Counted from the first letter of the stretch, positions 32,970 through 41,633 are shown. The stretch: DNA of 64,000 bases from JAKRSE01 sp943369295 (GCA_943369295.1 CALRMU020000003.1:124001-188000); one strand, 5' to 3'. Program-made: numbers and translations. Notes: generated by a model from the letters alone, not told the origin.

Positions 32970-33470
32970 ATGGAACCACTGGATACTTTAAGCGCAGCAG
33001 AGCCGATCTACCTCACGGCAGAAGGACTCCAGATGCTTCAGCAGGAGCTGCAGACTCTGATGGTCGATAAGCGGGCCGAGATTGCTGAGCGCATCAGAGC
33101 GAGCAAGGATCACGGCGAGTTCAGCGAGGACAACAATGAGCTGGATGAAGTCAAGCAGCAGCAGGCGATTATCGAAAATCGCATCAGCGAACTGAAGGCA
33201 ATTCTGGCCAACACAGAAGTCCTGACTGTGGATATGATTTCGACCGACCGAGTTGGACTCGGATCAAGAGTCGCAGTCAAAGATTCTGTGCGAGGCATCG
33301 AATTCGAAATCCAGCTCGTTTCTGGAGTCGAAGCAGATCCCGACCGAGACCTGATCAGCGAAGACTCTCCTATGGGACAGGCTCTGCTGGGTAGGGAAGT
33401 CGGAGAGATTGCCGAGTTTGATGCTCCTGTTGGGCTCGTCAGCTACGAAATCACAAAAATCAGTATCTGA
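32970..33470 (+). CDS. greA: Transcription elongation factor GreA/GreB family
   Basis: GreA inserts a coiled coil into the secondary channel of backtracked RNA polymerase and stimulates transcript cleavage. The 166-aa product has the coiled-coil domain (residues about 18-88) with the acidic tip DHGEFSEDNNE, where common GreA has GDLSENAEY. The key acidic pair is kept as Glu. The C-terminal FKBP-like domain carries SPMGQALLGREVGE. A ten-residue N-terminal extension precedes the usual start (IYLTAEGLQML). The gene stands alone with its own leader and a strong terminator. Confidence 0.9.
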   Translation: MEPLDTLSAAEPIYLTAEGLQMLQQELQTLMVDKRAEIAERIRASKDHGEFSEDNNELDEVKQQQAIIENRISELKAILANTEVLTVDMISTDRVGLGSRVAVKDSVRGIEFEIQLVSGVEADPDRDLISEDSPMGQALLGREVGEIAEFDAPVGLVSYEITKISI

Positions 33471-33492
33471 TTTTTTGGGTTTCATCACAAAA

Positions 33493-33528
33493 GGGGGGAG
33501 GGCAAGGGCCCTCCTCCCTCTTTCTTTT
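33493..33528 (+). terminator. Intrinsic terminator of greA
   Basis: A GC-rich hairpin (GAGGGC-AAG-GGCCCTC with flanking G/C pairs) is followed by TTTCTTTT. Confidence 0.85.
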
Positions 33529-33603
33529 CGCAGGGATGGGTATTATTTAGCCTCCCCAGATTGACTGAGCTGAGGCGCAGCCTATCTGAAGGACGACGTC
33601 ACC

Positions 33604-33870
33604 ATGAGCAAGGAGTCAGCCGCCCCCGCACAGAAAGGGGCACCCAAGGCCTCCGGACCCTCTCTTCCTTCGATGAAGAGGGGCTTCAAGGGCTTCTTCC
33701 AGGACCTGCAAAGGGAAATGAAGAATGTCACCTGGCCAACCCCCAAAGAAGCCACCCGCCTAGCGGGTGTCGTGGCTGGAGTGTGTGCCGGTATCGTGAC
33801 CTTCCTCTTTGTTGTTTCTTTTGTGGCAGAAATTATCCTGAACATCATTCTTCAGAGCGGGGGACGGTAA
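33604..33870 (+). CDS. secE: Preprotein translocase subunit SecE
   Basis: SecE clamps SecY in the inner membrane. The 88-aa product has a polar Pro/Ala-rich N-terminus and the conserved amphipathic segment FFQDLQREMKNVTWPTPKEA (about residues 31-50). One membrane helix follows (about 54-82). The size is that of the short single-span type. nusG follows one base after the stop, the usual secE-nusG pair. rpmG and tRNA-Trp, often nearby in other bacteria, are absent. Confidence 0.93.
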   Translation: MSKESAAPAQKGAPKASGPSLPSMKRGFKGFFQDLQREMKNVTWPTPKEATRLAGVVAGVCAGIVTFLFVVSFVAEIILNIILQSGGR

Positions 33871-33871
33871 T

Positions 33872-34399
33872 TTGGCACTTTCGTGGTATGCCGTTCACAC
33901 CATCTCTGGCCATGAAAATAAGGTCAAGGAGCTTCTAACCCGGCGAGCCACCATTGAGCGGCTTTGGGATCTGGACATTTTTGAAGTCCTTATTCCTACC
34001 GAAAGAGAAGTTTCAAACCGTTCCGGCAAGCGCAAGGAGATTGACCGAAAGGTTTTCCCTGGTTACATCCTGGTCAAGATGTACTTGACCGATGAAGCCT
34101 TCAAACTGATCAAGAGCACATCAGGCGTCACGGGATTTGTCCAGTCTGGAAACAAGCCAGTTCCTCTTGAAGATTATGAGGTTCGCAAGATTGTCGACAA
34201 CCTCACTCAAAGCCAAGAAGCACCCAAGGTGGCCTTTGCTAAGGGAGACATCATTCGAGTCATTGAGGGTCCATTCGGCGATTATCAGGGCAGAATCGAA
34301 GAGGTCAACGCAGAGCGCGACAAGCTGAAGGTCATGATCACGATCTTCGGTCGAGATACTCCGGTTGAACTTGACTTCAACCAGGTCGAGAAGTCTTAA
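33872..34399 (+). CDS. nusG: Transcription termination/antitermination protein NusG
   Basis: NusG binds the RNA polymerase clamp and links it to Rho or the ribosome. The start is TTG at 33872, 1 bp after secE, preceded by GGGGGACGG as ribosome-binding site. The 175-aa product shows the NGN domain (WYAVHTISGHENKVKELL, VFPGYILVKM) and the KOW domain (GDIIRVIEGPFGDYQGRIEEV). An intrinsic terminator follows, so the ribosomal protein L11 operon that normally continues here is not joined. Confidence 0.95.
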   Translation: MALSWYAVHTISGHENKVKELLTRRATIERLWDLDIFEVLIPTEREVSNRSGKRKEIDRKVFPGYILVKMYLTDEAFKLIKSTSGVTGFVQSGNKPVPLEDYEVRKIVDNLTQSQEAPKVAFAKGDIIRVIEGPFGDYQGRIEEVNAERDKLKVMITIFGRDTPVELDFNQVEKS

Positions 34400-34422
34400 G
34401 AGCCTGGAATCTCAGGCAAAAG

Positions 34423-34462
34423 GGGGAGGGAAGGCAGATGCCTTTCCTCCCTTCATTTTTTA
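34423..34462 (+). terminator. Intrinsic terminator after nusG
   Basis: The stem GGGAGG-AAGGCA/TGCCTT-CCTCCC is followed by TTCATTTTTT, which separates secE-nusG from the gcvH gene. Confidence 0.85.
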
Positions 34463-34565
34463 GGTCGGCCGATAGTCGGCAGCATTCATGCCCTGATGCG
34501 AATCCACTAAATTAAGTCAAGATTCTGACTAGGACGAGAACGCGACGAATTCTCTCTTCAGTTGG

Positions 34566-34571
34566 TAGACT
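34566..34571 (+). promoter_or_regulatory. Putative leaderless -10 element (TAGACT) before gcvH
   Basis: TAGACT, the same hexamer as before the SIS gene at 2207, ends 9 nt before the ATG at 34581. Confidence 0.4.
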
Positions 34572-34580
34572 TGATTTAGC

Positions 34581-34958
34581 ATGAGCGTCCCGGCGGAACT
34601 CAAATACACGGCTTCTCACGAATGGGTGAGAATCGAAGGCGATGTGGCCACCATCGGCATCACAGACCACGCCCAGTCAGAACTCGGCGATGTCGTTTTT
34701 GTCGACCTTCCCACGCCTGGACGAGTTGTCCAGAAGGAAGAGAGCTTTGGCACGGTAGAAAGTGTGAAGACCGTCTCTGACCTCTACGCCCCCCTTGCTG
34801 GAGAGGTTCTTGAGACCAATCCGATTCTCTCTGGTCAGAGCGAAATGGTCAACAGCGATCCTTACGGAGATGGCTGGCTGATCAAGATCAAGCTTGCTGA
34901 CCCCAACTCTGGCGGAGAACTGCTGGACGCTGCCGGTTACGAAGCCACTTTGGACTAA
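34581..34958 (+). CDS. gcvH: Glycine cleavage system H protein
   Basis: GcvH is the lipoyl carrier that shuttles aminomethyl groups between the P, T and L proteins. The 125-aa product has the full lipoyl domain with Lys in ESVKTVSDLYAP (about residues 60-71). The start MSVPAELKYTASHEWVR and the C-terminal GDGWLIKIK are typical. The other gcv genes are not in the window. Besides glycine cleavage, GcvH may act in lipoate assembly in some bacteria. Confidence 0.95.
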   Translation: MSVPAELKYTASHEWVRIEGDVATIGITDHAQSELGDVVFVDLPTPGRVVQKEESFGTVESVKTVSDLYAPLAGEVLETNPILSGQSEMVNSDPYGDGWLIKIKLADPNSGGELLDAAGYEATLD

Positions 34959-34960
34959 CA

Positions 34961-35308
34961 GTGATTCGTTGTCTGGCAATTGACTGGAGCCACGATTCGG
35001 CTCCTCCCCTTGCCGAACTCTTCAGGCTCTCTTCCTCTGATCTGGGGGCAGAGAGCCTTCTTCTTTGCCTCAGTCCGCGGACCTACCGACTTTTCCCTCA
35101 GCTTGAGGGATGGGCAAGGGATGAAGGGTTCAAGCTTGGCATTTGGATTCAAGCCGAAGGTGAAGAGGCCGAGCGAAAGGCTGACTGGGTTCTGAAAGGA
35201 AGCGGCCCTGATTCAGGCTTGACTTTTCAAGGTGAGCCGGAGGATTTTTCCTTGGCGACTCACCCTGGTGAACTCGTCTCGCCTAAGCGAACTGCTCAAG
35301 GAACCTGA
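34961..35308 (+). CDS. Small protein of unknown function downstream of gcvH
   Basis: A GTG start 2 bp after the gcvH stop opens a 115-aa frame (MIRCLAIDWSHDSAPP...). It fills the 325-bp gap before the convergent pheS and overlaps the pheS 3' end by 26 bp. No domain is recognised. Continuous frame, position in an apparent operon and ordinary codon usage support it, but there is no ribosome-binding site and no homology judgement is possible here. Confidence 0.45.
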   Translation: MIRCLAIDWSHDSAPPLAELFRLSSSDLGAESLLLCLSPRTYRLFPQLEGWARDEGFKLGIWIQAEGEEAERKADWVLKGSGPDSGLTFQGEPEDFSLATHPGELVSPKRTAQGT

Positions 35309-36278
35309 CGTCGTTGTCGAAAAAGCAGCGAAGGTCATCAATGCCGTAAGCCATCATCGGGATTCTTTCGACCCCGAGGCCAAATGCAAAGCCAGAGTAG
35401 CGCTCTGTGTCGATGCCGTATCGCTCAAGAATGTTCGGGTGAATCAGCCCCGCGCCACCCAGCTCAACCCACTTTCCATTGAAGAGCTTGGGAGTAGAAA
35501 TGGCATAGTCCACGCCTGGCTCGACGAAGGGGAAGAAGTCTGGTCGGAATCGGATAGTTACCTCGTCGCCAAACATCTGCTTGGCAAAGGCGCCGAGTGT
35601 TCCCTTGAGGTGTGCCATCGAGACACCCTCGTCGATCATGAAGCAGTCGACCTGGTGAAAGGTGTGGTTGTGAGTGCGGTCCACAGCTTCGTTTCGATAG
35701 GTTCGGCCTACGGTGAAGCATCGCAGTGGTGGCTGCGTTTTCTCAAACACTCTTCCTTGAACCGCCGTGCACTGAGTTCTGAGCAGCTTTTCATCTGTGA
35801 TGTAAAAGGTGTCCTGCTCATCCATGGCGGGGTGATCGGGCGGGTAGTTCAGGGCGTCGAAGTTGTACTTAAAATCCTCTAGATCCGGGCCTTCGACGTA
35901 GGTGAATCCCATCGAGCCCAGCACTCGCTTGATCTTTTGGATCGTCATTCCCAGCACATGGGGTCTGCCAGCAAGAGGAGGCACCCCGGGCAGAGTGACG
36001 TCAAGTCTTTCCGCCTCGAATTGGATCGCACGTTCGGCTGCCTTGAACCCAACTTTCTTTTCATCCAGAGCAGCCTGAAGAGAAGCTTTGGCTTCATTGA
36101 CCGCTGCCCCAAAGAGAGGGCGCTGGTCGGCAGGCAGGGCTCCGATTCCCTTCATCAGACCGGCCAAAGCTCCTGATTTGCCAAGAAACTTGGCATCAAT
36201 CGCCTGGATGTCGGTGGTGGATGAAGCTGACTTGAGCTCATCCAAAGCCTGATTGAGAAGGGAAGTGACCTGCTCCAT
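35283..36278 (-). CDS. pheS: Phenylalanine-tRNA ligase alpha subunit
   Basis: PheS is the catalytic subunit of the alpha2-beta2 phenylalanyl-tRNA synthetase. The 331-aa product has the N-terminal coiled coil (residues about 1-90) and class II core motifs: GMTIQKIKRVLGSMGF, motif 2 FTVGRTYRNEAVDRTHNHTFHQVDCF and motif 3 GFAFGLGVERIPMM. Motif 2 differs from the common bacterial GRVYRRD-type but retains the arginine and FHQV. pheT is not adjacent and does not lie in this window, so the two subunits are encoded apart or pheT lies outside. Confidence 0.95.
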   Translation of the reverse strand: MEQVTSLLNQALDELKSASSTTDIQAIDAKFLGKSGALAGLMKGIGALPADQRPLFGAAVNEAKASLQAALDEKKVGFKAAERAIQFEAERLDVTLPGVPPLAGRPHVLGMTIQKIKRVLGSMGFTYVEGPDLEDFKYNFDALNYPPDHPAMDEQDTFYITDEKLLRTQCTAVQGRVFEKTQPPLRCFTVGRTYRNEAVDRTHNHTFHQVDCFMIDEGVSMAHLKGTLGAFAKQMFGDEVTIRFRPDFFPFVEPGVDYAISTPKLFNGKWVELGGAGLIHPNILERYGIDTERYSGFAFGLGVERIPMMAYGIDDLRCFFDNDVRFLEQFA

Positions 36279-36334
36279 AGTGCGAGATATGAGTCTAGCT
36301 CAGATGAAGCAGGTCAGCTTGGTCTGGCCCCTGA

Positions 36335-37186
36335 CTAGGGAGAGATTCCCTTGACTTTCACTTTGATGGAATAGAGGCCGGTTCGGGCAGTGACGTAAAG
36401 AGTCTTGCCATCTTTGCTGAAGCAGAGGTTGGCCGGACCCTCGGGGAACTTGATCACTTCAAGGACCTGGCCCTGTGGGCTGATCACGTTCACTCCATCT
36501 CCGCTGGCAGACCAGACACGTCCGTCTTTGTCCACTCGCAAGCCATCGGGATTTGGAGTCTGGACAAAAACTTTGCCAGTTCCTAGTGTGCCGTCCTTGT
36601 TCACCGGGAAGGATCTAATGTGCTGCTTCGCTGTGTCGGCAACATAAAGGGTCTTCTCATCTGGAGAAAGGACGATTCCATTGGGCCGGTCAAAGTCGCT
36701 GAGGAGAAGCGTCACCGTGCCTCCTTTGATCATGTAGACGCCGTTGTGGGGCTGTTCCTGTTGATTGCTTCGAATGCCGTAAGGTGGATCGGTGAAGTAG
36801 ATAATCCCGGACTTGGAAACGTAGGCATCGTTGGGGCTGTTTAGCTTCTTGCCGCCATAACTTTCAGCCAAGACGGTCATCTTGCCGTCCTTCTCCATGC
36901 GGACAACTTGTCTGGCTCCATGGAGGCATGAAATGAGCCTCTTCTGTTTATCCAGTGTGTTGCCGTTGGCGTTGAAGCTGGGATTTCTGAACTCCGTGAC
37001 TTCTCCCTTGGCAAGTTTGTAGATTTTGTTGCCTGGGATGTCGCTGAAGACAATGCTTCCGTCCGGCATGGCCTGGGGGCCTTCGGTGAAAAGGTACTTG
37101 CCGGGCTCTTTTTGTACGGTGGCTCTGGGGGCCACAAAGGTTTCCTGTCCAGTCATGGCCATAAGCATCATCGCTGCCGAGATCAT
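36335..37186 (-). CDS. Exported SMP-30/gluconolactonase-family beta-propeller protein
   Basis: The 283-aa product starts with a short signal-like segment (MISAAMMLMAMTG). It continues as a six-bladed propeller of the SMP-30 family, with TEGPQAMPDGSIVFSD, LNSPNDAYVSKSGIIYFTDPPYG, DRPNGIVLSPDEKTLYVAD and NPDGLRVDKDGRVW. The conserved Glu, Asn and Asp metal ligands sit in the GP, SPND and PDG motifs. Likely a lactonase on sugar acids outside the cytoplasm; the substrate is unknown. It has no operon partner: pheS lies 56 bp upstream in sense, and no terminator is obvious. Confidence 0.88.
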   Translation of the reverse strand: MISAAMMLMAMTGQETFVAPRATVQKEPGKYLFTEGPQAMPDGSIVFSDIPGNKIYKLAKGEVTEFRNPSFNANGNTLDKQKRLISCLHGARQVVRMEKDGKMTVLAESYGGKKLNSPNDAYVSKSGIIYFTDPPYGIRSNQQEQPHNGVYMIKGGTVTLLLSDFDRPNGIVLSPDEKTLYVADTAKQHIRSFPVNKDGTLGTGKVFVQTPNPDGLRVDKDGRVWSASGDGVNVISPQGQVLEVIKFPEGPANLCFSKDGKTLYVTARTGLYSIKVKVKGISP

Positions 37187-37231
37187 GCCCTACCTTACTT
37201 TATTCGAGGCTGAATCTGCCCTCTGTAAGGA

Positions 37232-37822
37232 TTAGGTCAAGGGCTGGCCGGAGCTGTCTTTAATGCCGCCAGTAAGGATTAGAATAGCTTCGATCAGAAT
37301 CACAATCCCCTGAATGATCCAAGAGGTACCGCAGGTGATTGGCCCAACAATGACGGCCGCAAGCAGATGAGCGATTCCCCAGCCAACATTCCCTAGATAG
37401 AACTGGTGGACTCCAAGACCTCCTAAGAAGAAGGCAAGCAGAAAGGCCGCTACCTTGCTTTTCTGCGGAGCAACCGGCTGGTAGTAGACGGGCTGAATCG
37501 GCTGATTGGGCTGCTGACCGTAAGGTCCGTAAGGATTGTTGACCGGTCCAGGACCTGGTCTTTGTGCGTACTGACTGCCGTACCCGGGATTCTGGTGAGG
37601 AATGTTTTGGGGTGGCTGTTGGGCTCCATATTGGCCAGGTTGGGGCAGTGAGTTAAAGACTGTCTCCAGTTCTGGAATCTGAACTGCGGGACGAGCGGTG
37701 CCGTAGATCGGGTCAATCACAGAAGAGGTGGGCAGGACTCTGCCCTCTCTAATCCACTGTGAGATGACGTCCAGTTCGACCGGTCCATATTCCTGGCCGT
37801 CTGGACCAATGATCTTATACAA
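37232..37822 (-). CDS. GYF_2 / TM2-domain membrane protein
   Basis: The start is a TTG at 37822, placed 5 nt after GGGAGGAG; a longer frame would overlap carB. The 196-aa product begins LYKIIGPDGQEYGPVELDV, a GYF_2 domain of about 50 residues. A Pro/Gln/Tyr-rich linker (about 60-130) follows, then a TM2 domain of two membrane helices with FFLGGLGVHQFYLGN. GYF_2-TM2 fusions are common and poorly characterised. It lies 22 bp downstream of carB, without obvious functional link. Confidence 0.85.
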   Translation of the reverse strand: MYKIIGPDGQEYGPVELDVISQWIREGRVLPTSSVIDPIYGTARPAVQIPELETVFNSLPQPGQYGAQQPPQNIPHQNPGYGSQYAQRPGPGPVNNPYGPYGQQPNQPIQPVYYQPVAPQKSKVAAFLLAFFLGGLGVHQFYLGNVGWGIAHLLAAVIVGPITCGTSWIIQGIVILIEAILILTGGIKDSSGQPLT

Positions 37823-37844
37823 TCTCGCTCCTCCCTGTCTGCCG

Positions 37845-39509
37845 CTAAGCCTTTGACGGCATCGCCAGATACTCTGCCAAAGAAAGACATCCGGCGAGGC
37901 TCGGATCTTCAAAGACATCCAAGGCGCTGGCTAGAGCCACGGCTGTATCGATTGACGTGACGCAGGCTACCCCGGTTTCGATGCAGGCCCTTCTGATTCT
38001 TGCGGCGTCGCTGGCTGGGTCTGATCGCAGACCAGGAGTGTTTACCATCAGGCTGACTTCTCCGGCAAAGAGCTTCTCGAGCAGGTTGGGTGAACCTTCT
38101 TGAATCCGCTTGAGCTTCAGGGCCGGAATTCCAGCCTTCTCTAGAGCCTCGTAGGTGCCCGCCGTGGCTCCAAGAGGATAGCCCTTGCTGTGCAGAAGCT
38201 CGGCGATGTGAACTGCGTGCTCCTTGTCTTGATCGGTGACGGTGAGGATCACCATCCCCTTCGATTTGAAAGTGATGCCAGAGGCGACCAAGGCTTTGTA
38301 AAGTGCTCCTTTATAGTTGGAGTCGATGCCAAGCACTTCTCCGGTCGATTTCATCTCAGGTCCAAGGCTGGGTTCCACCTTGCCAAGCTTCTGGAAGGAG
38401 AAGACAGGGGCCTTGACCGCATAGAGAGGAGGTTCGGGCAGAGAAGTGAGCCCGGCGAGGTCGGATTCTGAGAGAACGCGACCCTTTGCCGAAACATCAG
38501 CAAAAGTGTTTCCGTTGGTGGGGTCAAGCTGCCAGAGTCCGCTGGTGAAGCCAGCATCCTTCAAGGTCTTGCCCATCAGGCATTGGGTGGCGAGGCCGAC
38601 CATGGGAATGCCTGTCACCTTGCTGAGGTAAGGAATCGTGCGGCTGGCACGTGGGTTGACTTCAAGAACGTAGGCGATCTCGTCGACAATCACGAACTGA
38701 ATGTTCATGACTCCGCTGATCTTTAAAGCCTTTGCAATACGGATGGCAGAAGAAACGATCTGTCTTTGAACATCCAGACTCAATCCAACCGGAGGGTAGA
38801 CCGCCATCGAGTCGCCGCTATGGACGCCAGCTCTCTCGATGTGCTCCATGATTCCTGGCAGCAGAGTGTCTTCGCCATCTGAGATGACATCGACTTCAGC
38901 TTCCTTGCCCAGGAAGTACTTGTCGACCAAAACCGGCTGGCCAGGGTTGGCGTCTTCGGCCTCTCGGTAGAAGCTGAGCAGGTGAGCCTGATCGTAGATG
39001 ATCTCCATGGCTCTGCCACCCAAGACGAAGCTGGGGCGAACAAGAACCGGATAGCCGACTTCTTCAGCAACTGTGACTGCCTCTGCGAGGCTTCGGACTG
39101 CGCGTCCGGGAGGCTTGGGGATGTCCAGCTCGGTAAGGAGCTTTTCAAAAAGATCTCTATCTTCAGCCGACTCGATGGCATCTGGCTGGGTGCCAAGAAT
39201 GGGAACACCGGCATCGTGCAGACCTTGGGCCAGGTTGATAGCTGTCTGGCCTCCGAACTGAACCACGACTCCCTCAGGCTTTTCGTGGGCAACGACGTCC
39301 AGAACATCTTCCAGAGTGACTGGTTCAAAGTAAAGGCCGTCGCCGGTATCGAAGTCGGTGGAAACCGTTTCCGGGTTGTTGTTGATAATGACAGCGCGGC
39401 AGCCCTGCTTTTCCAAGGCCCAAACAGCGTGCACGCAGGAATAGTCAAACTCAATGCCCTGTCCGATGCGGATGGGGCCAGACCCGAGAACGAGGACGGT
39501 GGGCTTCAT
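37845..39509 (-). CDS. carB: Carbamoyl-phosphate synthase large chain, C-terminal half only
   Basis: Bacterial CarB is normally about 1070 aa with two ATP-grasp halves. This gene encodes 554 aa that match the second half only. It starts VLVLGSGPIRIGQGIEFDYSC with NNNPETVSTDFDTGDGLYFEP, then the ATP-grasp loop RPSFVLGGRAMEI, and ends with the MGS-type allosteric domain (residues about 415-550, ATAGTYEALEKAGI, VNTPG). This half phosphorylates carbamate. The ATG at 39509 is a natural start and only 118 bp separate it from flagellin, so the N-terminal half must lie elsewhere. Split CarB is known in methanogens and Aquifex. Confidence 0.92.
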   Translation of the reverse strand: MKPTVLVLGSGPIRIGQGIEFDYSCVHAVWALEKQGCRAVIINNNPETVSTDFDTGDGLYFEPVTLEDVLDVVAHEKPEGVVVQFGGQTAINLAQGLHDAGVPILGTQPDAIESAEDRDLFEKLLTELDIPKPPGRAVRSLAEAVTVAEEVGYPVLVRPSFVLGGRAMEIIYDQAHLLSFYREAEDANPGQPVLVDKYFLGKEAEVDVISDGEDTLLPGIMEHIERAGVHSGDSMAVYPPVGLSLDVQRQIVSSAIRIAKALKISGVMNIQFVIVDEIAYVLEVNPRASRTIPYLSKVTGIPMVGLATQCLMGKTLKDAGFTSGLWQLDPTNGNTFADVSAKGRVLSESDLAGLTSLPEPPLYAVKAPVFSFQKLGKVEPSLGPEMKSTGEVLGIDSNYKGALYKALVASGITFKSKGMVILTVTDQDKEHAVHIAELLHSKGYPLGATAGTYEALEKAGIPALKLKRIQEGSPNLLEKLFAGEVSLMVNTPGLRSDPASDAARIRRACIETGVACVTSIDTAVALASALDVFEDPSLAGCLSLAEYLAMPSKA

Positions 39510-39566
39510 TGGGCTGGAGGCATTCTACAGCCTAAGAGCAGAAAAGCGTGGGGCATAAAAGGGAAG

Positions 39567-39597
39567 AGGCCCCCGGTCCTTTCGGACCGGGAAGCCT
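39567..39597 (-). terminator. Intrinsic terminator of the flagellin gene
   Basis: GGCTTCCCGGTCC-GAAA-GGACCGGGGGCC is a strong stem with a GNRA-type loop, followed by TCTTCCCTTTT on the minus strand. Confidence 0.8.
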
Positions 39598-39627
39598 CAC
39601 CAGGCGGCTCTGTCACTGAATCCGGAA

Positions 39628-41019
39628 TTACCGAATAAGCGACAAGACAGACTGGGGAGCTGAGTTGGCCTGAGCGAGCATCGACATGGAGCTCTGCTGA
39701 AGGATCTGCAGCTTGGTGTAGTTGGTCATTTCTTCGGCAACGTCGACTTCTCGGACCGCAGACTCTGTGGCTGAGAGGTTCTCTCGGCTCACGCTGAGGC
39801 TTCGGACGTTGGATTCGAGTGTGTTGCGGACGAAGGATCCGATTCGGCCTCTTGATTCGCTGACCGTGCCGATGGCAGAGTCAATCTTCGAGAGGGCATC
39901 CGACATGTCGGTTCCGGAGATGTCCAGGCTGGAGACGCCCAGGTTCGAAGAGCTGAAGTTGCCGATCGAAAGGGTTGCTGTCTGTCCTGCGTTGGCACCG
40001 GTCTGGAAGGTGGTCTTTCCAGCCGAGACCTGCACGGCAGCCGTGTGGGTCGTGGCGGTGTTTCCACCAACGGTCAGCTTAATGCTGTTTCCGGCAGTGT
40101 CCTTAAGGTCAAGGCCCTTGCCTTGGTCGAAGGTCACCGTCTTGCTGTCATAGGTGACAGAGGCAACGGCGTTCGTTCCAGAGGCAGTAGCGGCACCAGC
40201 AGCAGACTGGATGATGCTGCCAGAGTCGGTCAGGTTGATCTTCGCATCTGAGCCGTAGGATTCGCTTCTCAGGGCGATTCTGTTGTTGGCAGAGTCGAAT
40301 GAAGCAACGACGCCAGTCTGTCCAGACTTCTCGTTGATCTTGGTGACCGTTTCAGCAACTGTGGTTGAAGCAGAAGTTTCGAATGATGCACCGTTGATTG
40401 AGAAAGCGCCAGCACCGACCGTGTTGGTCGCAGCAGTGTAGGTGGTCTTTGATCCGTTGATCGAAGCCTGGGTGGCTGCTGTGGTGACTTGAACGTCGGC
40501 TGAGCCATTGGCTGTCATCGACGCGCCATCAAAGGATCCGGTGAAGTTCACGGACTTGACGGCAGAGGCATTGGTCACTGTACCAACGGTGCCAGCAGAG
40601 CCATCGAGCAGCTTGACGGTTCCATACTGAGTGGTATTGGAAATCCTGTCAATAGACTGCATGATGTTGTTCAGCTGAGTCTGGTTGGCCTGTTTCTGAG
40701 TCGAGTCCAGGGTGCTGGAACCATTGGCAACGGCGAGTGATCGTGCGTCTCTAAGCAGTCGGCTGACTTCTTCCAGACCGCCTTCAGCAGTCTTGGCGTA
40801 GTTCATGGCGTCCTGGTTGTTTCGCAGAGCGGCATCCATGCTGCCAAGCTGGGCTCGGTAGGATTCGCTGGCAATCAAGCCGGAAGGATCGTCGGCGGCC
40901 GTCACGATGCGGAGGCCGGTGGAAAGGCGAGTCGTCGACTTTGCAAATTCAGTACCCGTCTGGTTGAGGTTCCTCAGGGCGCCCATTGCGGAGACGTTGG
41001 TGTTAATGCGAAATGCCAT
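39628..41019 (-). CDS. fliC: Flagellin
   Basis: The filament protein is exported by the flagellar type III system and polymerises outside the cell. The 463-aa product has conserved D0/D1 termini: MAFRINTNVSAMGALRNL, RLSTGLRIVTAADDPSGLIASE and, at the end, ENLSATESAVREVDVAEEM...QANSAPQSVLSLIR. The middle 250 residues are Thr/Ser/Ala/Asn-rich and variable, as in surface domains. It is monocistronic, with a 188-bp upstream region and a terminator. No other flagellar genes are nearby, and no sigma-28 promoter is clear. A tryptophan-free composition supports secretion. Confidence 0.96.
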   Translation of the reverse strand: MAFRINTNVSAMGALRNLNQTGTEFAKSTTRLSTGLRIVTAADDPSGLIASESYRAQLGSMDAALRNNQDAMNYAKTAEGGLEEVSRLLRDARSLAVANGSSTLDSTQKQANQTQLNNIMQSIDRISNTTQYGTVKLLDGSAGTVGTVTNASAVKSVNFTGSFDGASMTANGSADVQVTTAATQASINGSKTTYTAATNTVGAGAFSINGASFETSASTTVAETVTKINEKSGQTGVVASFDSANNRIALRSESYGSDAKINLTDSGSIIQSAAGAATASGTNAVASVTYDSKTVTFDQGKGLDLKDTAGNSIKLTVGGNTATTHTAAVQVSAGKTTFQTGANAGQTATLSIGNFSSSNLGVSSLDISGTDMSDALSKIDSAIGTVSESRGRIGSFVRNTLESNVRSLSVSRENLSATESAVREVDVAEEMTNYTKLQILQQSSMSMLAQANSAPQSVLSLIR

Positions 41020-41207
41020 GTTGATCTTCCGTGATTGTTCTGAGCGGTCCTCCGGTGGAGGCGTGTCATCCCGACTCCGCTCAAAGGTTCTATTGCCAGG
41101 TAAGGGGGGCTCACCACCTGCCAGAATTGCGGGGCCGGAAAAAGACCAGAAACCTTGCTGGCAGCAGAATTGCTGACCGAAGAAATACTGGGAATCAGGG
41201 AAATGGG

Positions 41208-41633
41208 ATGAATCTCAACGAGTATTCAGCTAAGAAAAGGCAGGAAATCTTAGACGATTTGGTCGCGGGCAGGGACCCGCGAGAAGGCACATGGGATGGG
41301 GCCGTACTTGCCGAGGCCAAGATGAAATCCCGTCCTCAACTGGGACCTCTCGTATTTCTGCCAAGGCATCTTGATCTCCAGTTCCTCTTCTCAGACCCCC
41401 AAGGAGGCTCCTTGGTCTTTACAGTCAGGCTTGATTCACCAGAAAGAATCGTTCAGATGCCCGTGCCTTCTTGGGTTATCGAAAATGTCTGGCAGGGCGA
41501 AGTCTCGGGCAGCTATCACTTTGAGTCAGATGCTTTGGCTCTTTACGAAGCTTTCCGAGCCGAGCTGGAGCCAGAAGCCAATCTCAAGCATTTTCAGGCC
41601 AGGGCTAGAACGACAAGGGAAGATTCTTTTTAG
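41208..41633 (+). CDS. Conserved-looking cytoplasmic protein, function unknown
   Basis: The 141-aa product from ATG 41208 (MNLNEYSAKKRQEILDDLV) is hydrophilic with no signal peptide. A central beta-rich part contains LGPLVFLPRHLDLQFLFSDPQGG and VWQGEVSGSYHFESD. No family is recognised. It is divergent from flagellin, sharing a 188-bp intergenic region, so a flagellar link (for example an export or assembly helper) is possible but only by position. A longer frame from 41031 lacks support. Confidence 0.6.
   Translation: MNLNEYSAKKRQEILDDLVAGRDPREGTWDGAVLAEAKMKSRPQLGPLVFLPRHLDLQFLFSDPQGGSLVFTVRLDSPERIVQMPVPSWVIENVWQGEVSGSYHFESDALALYEAFRAELEPEANLKHFQARARTTREDSF

Noticed and set aside
41020..41207. 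Sigma-54 promoter (GG-N10-GC) upstream of flagellin
   Set aside because: A GG-N10-GC spacing exists on the minus strand, but the -12 element reads GAGC rather than TTGC and one match in 188 bp is expected by chance. No sigma-28 site is clear either.
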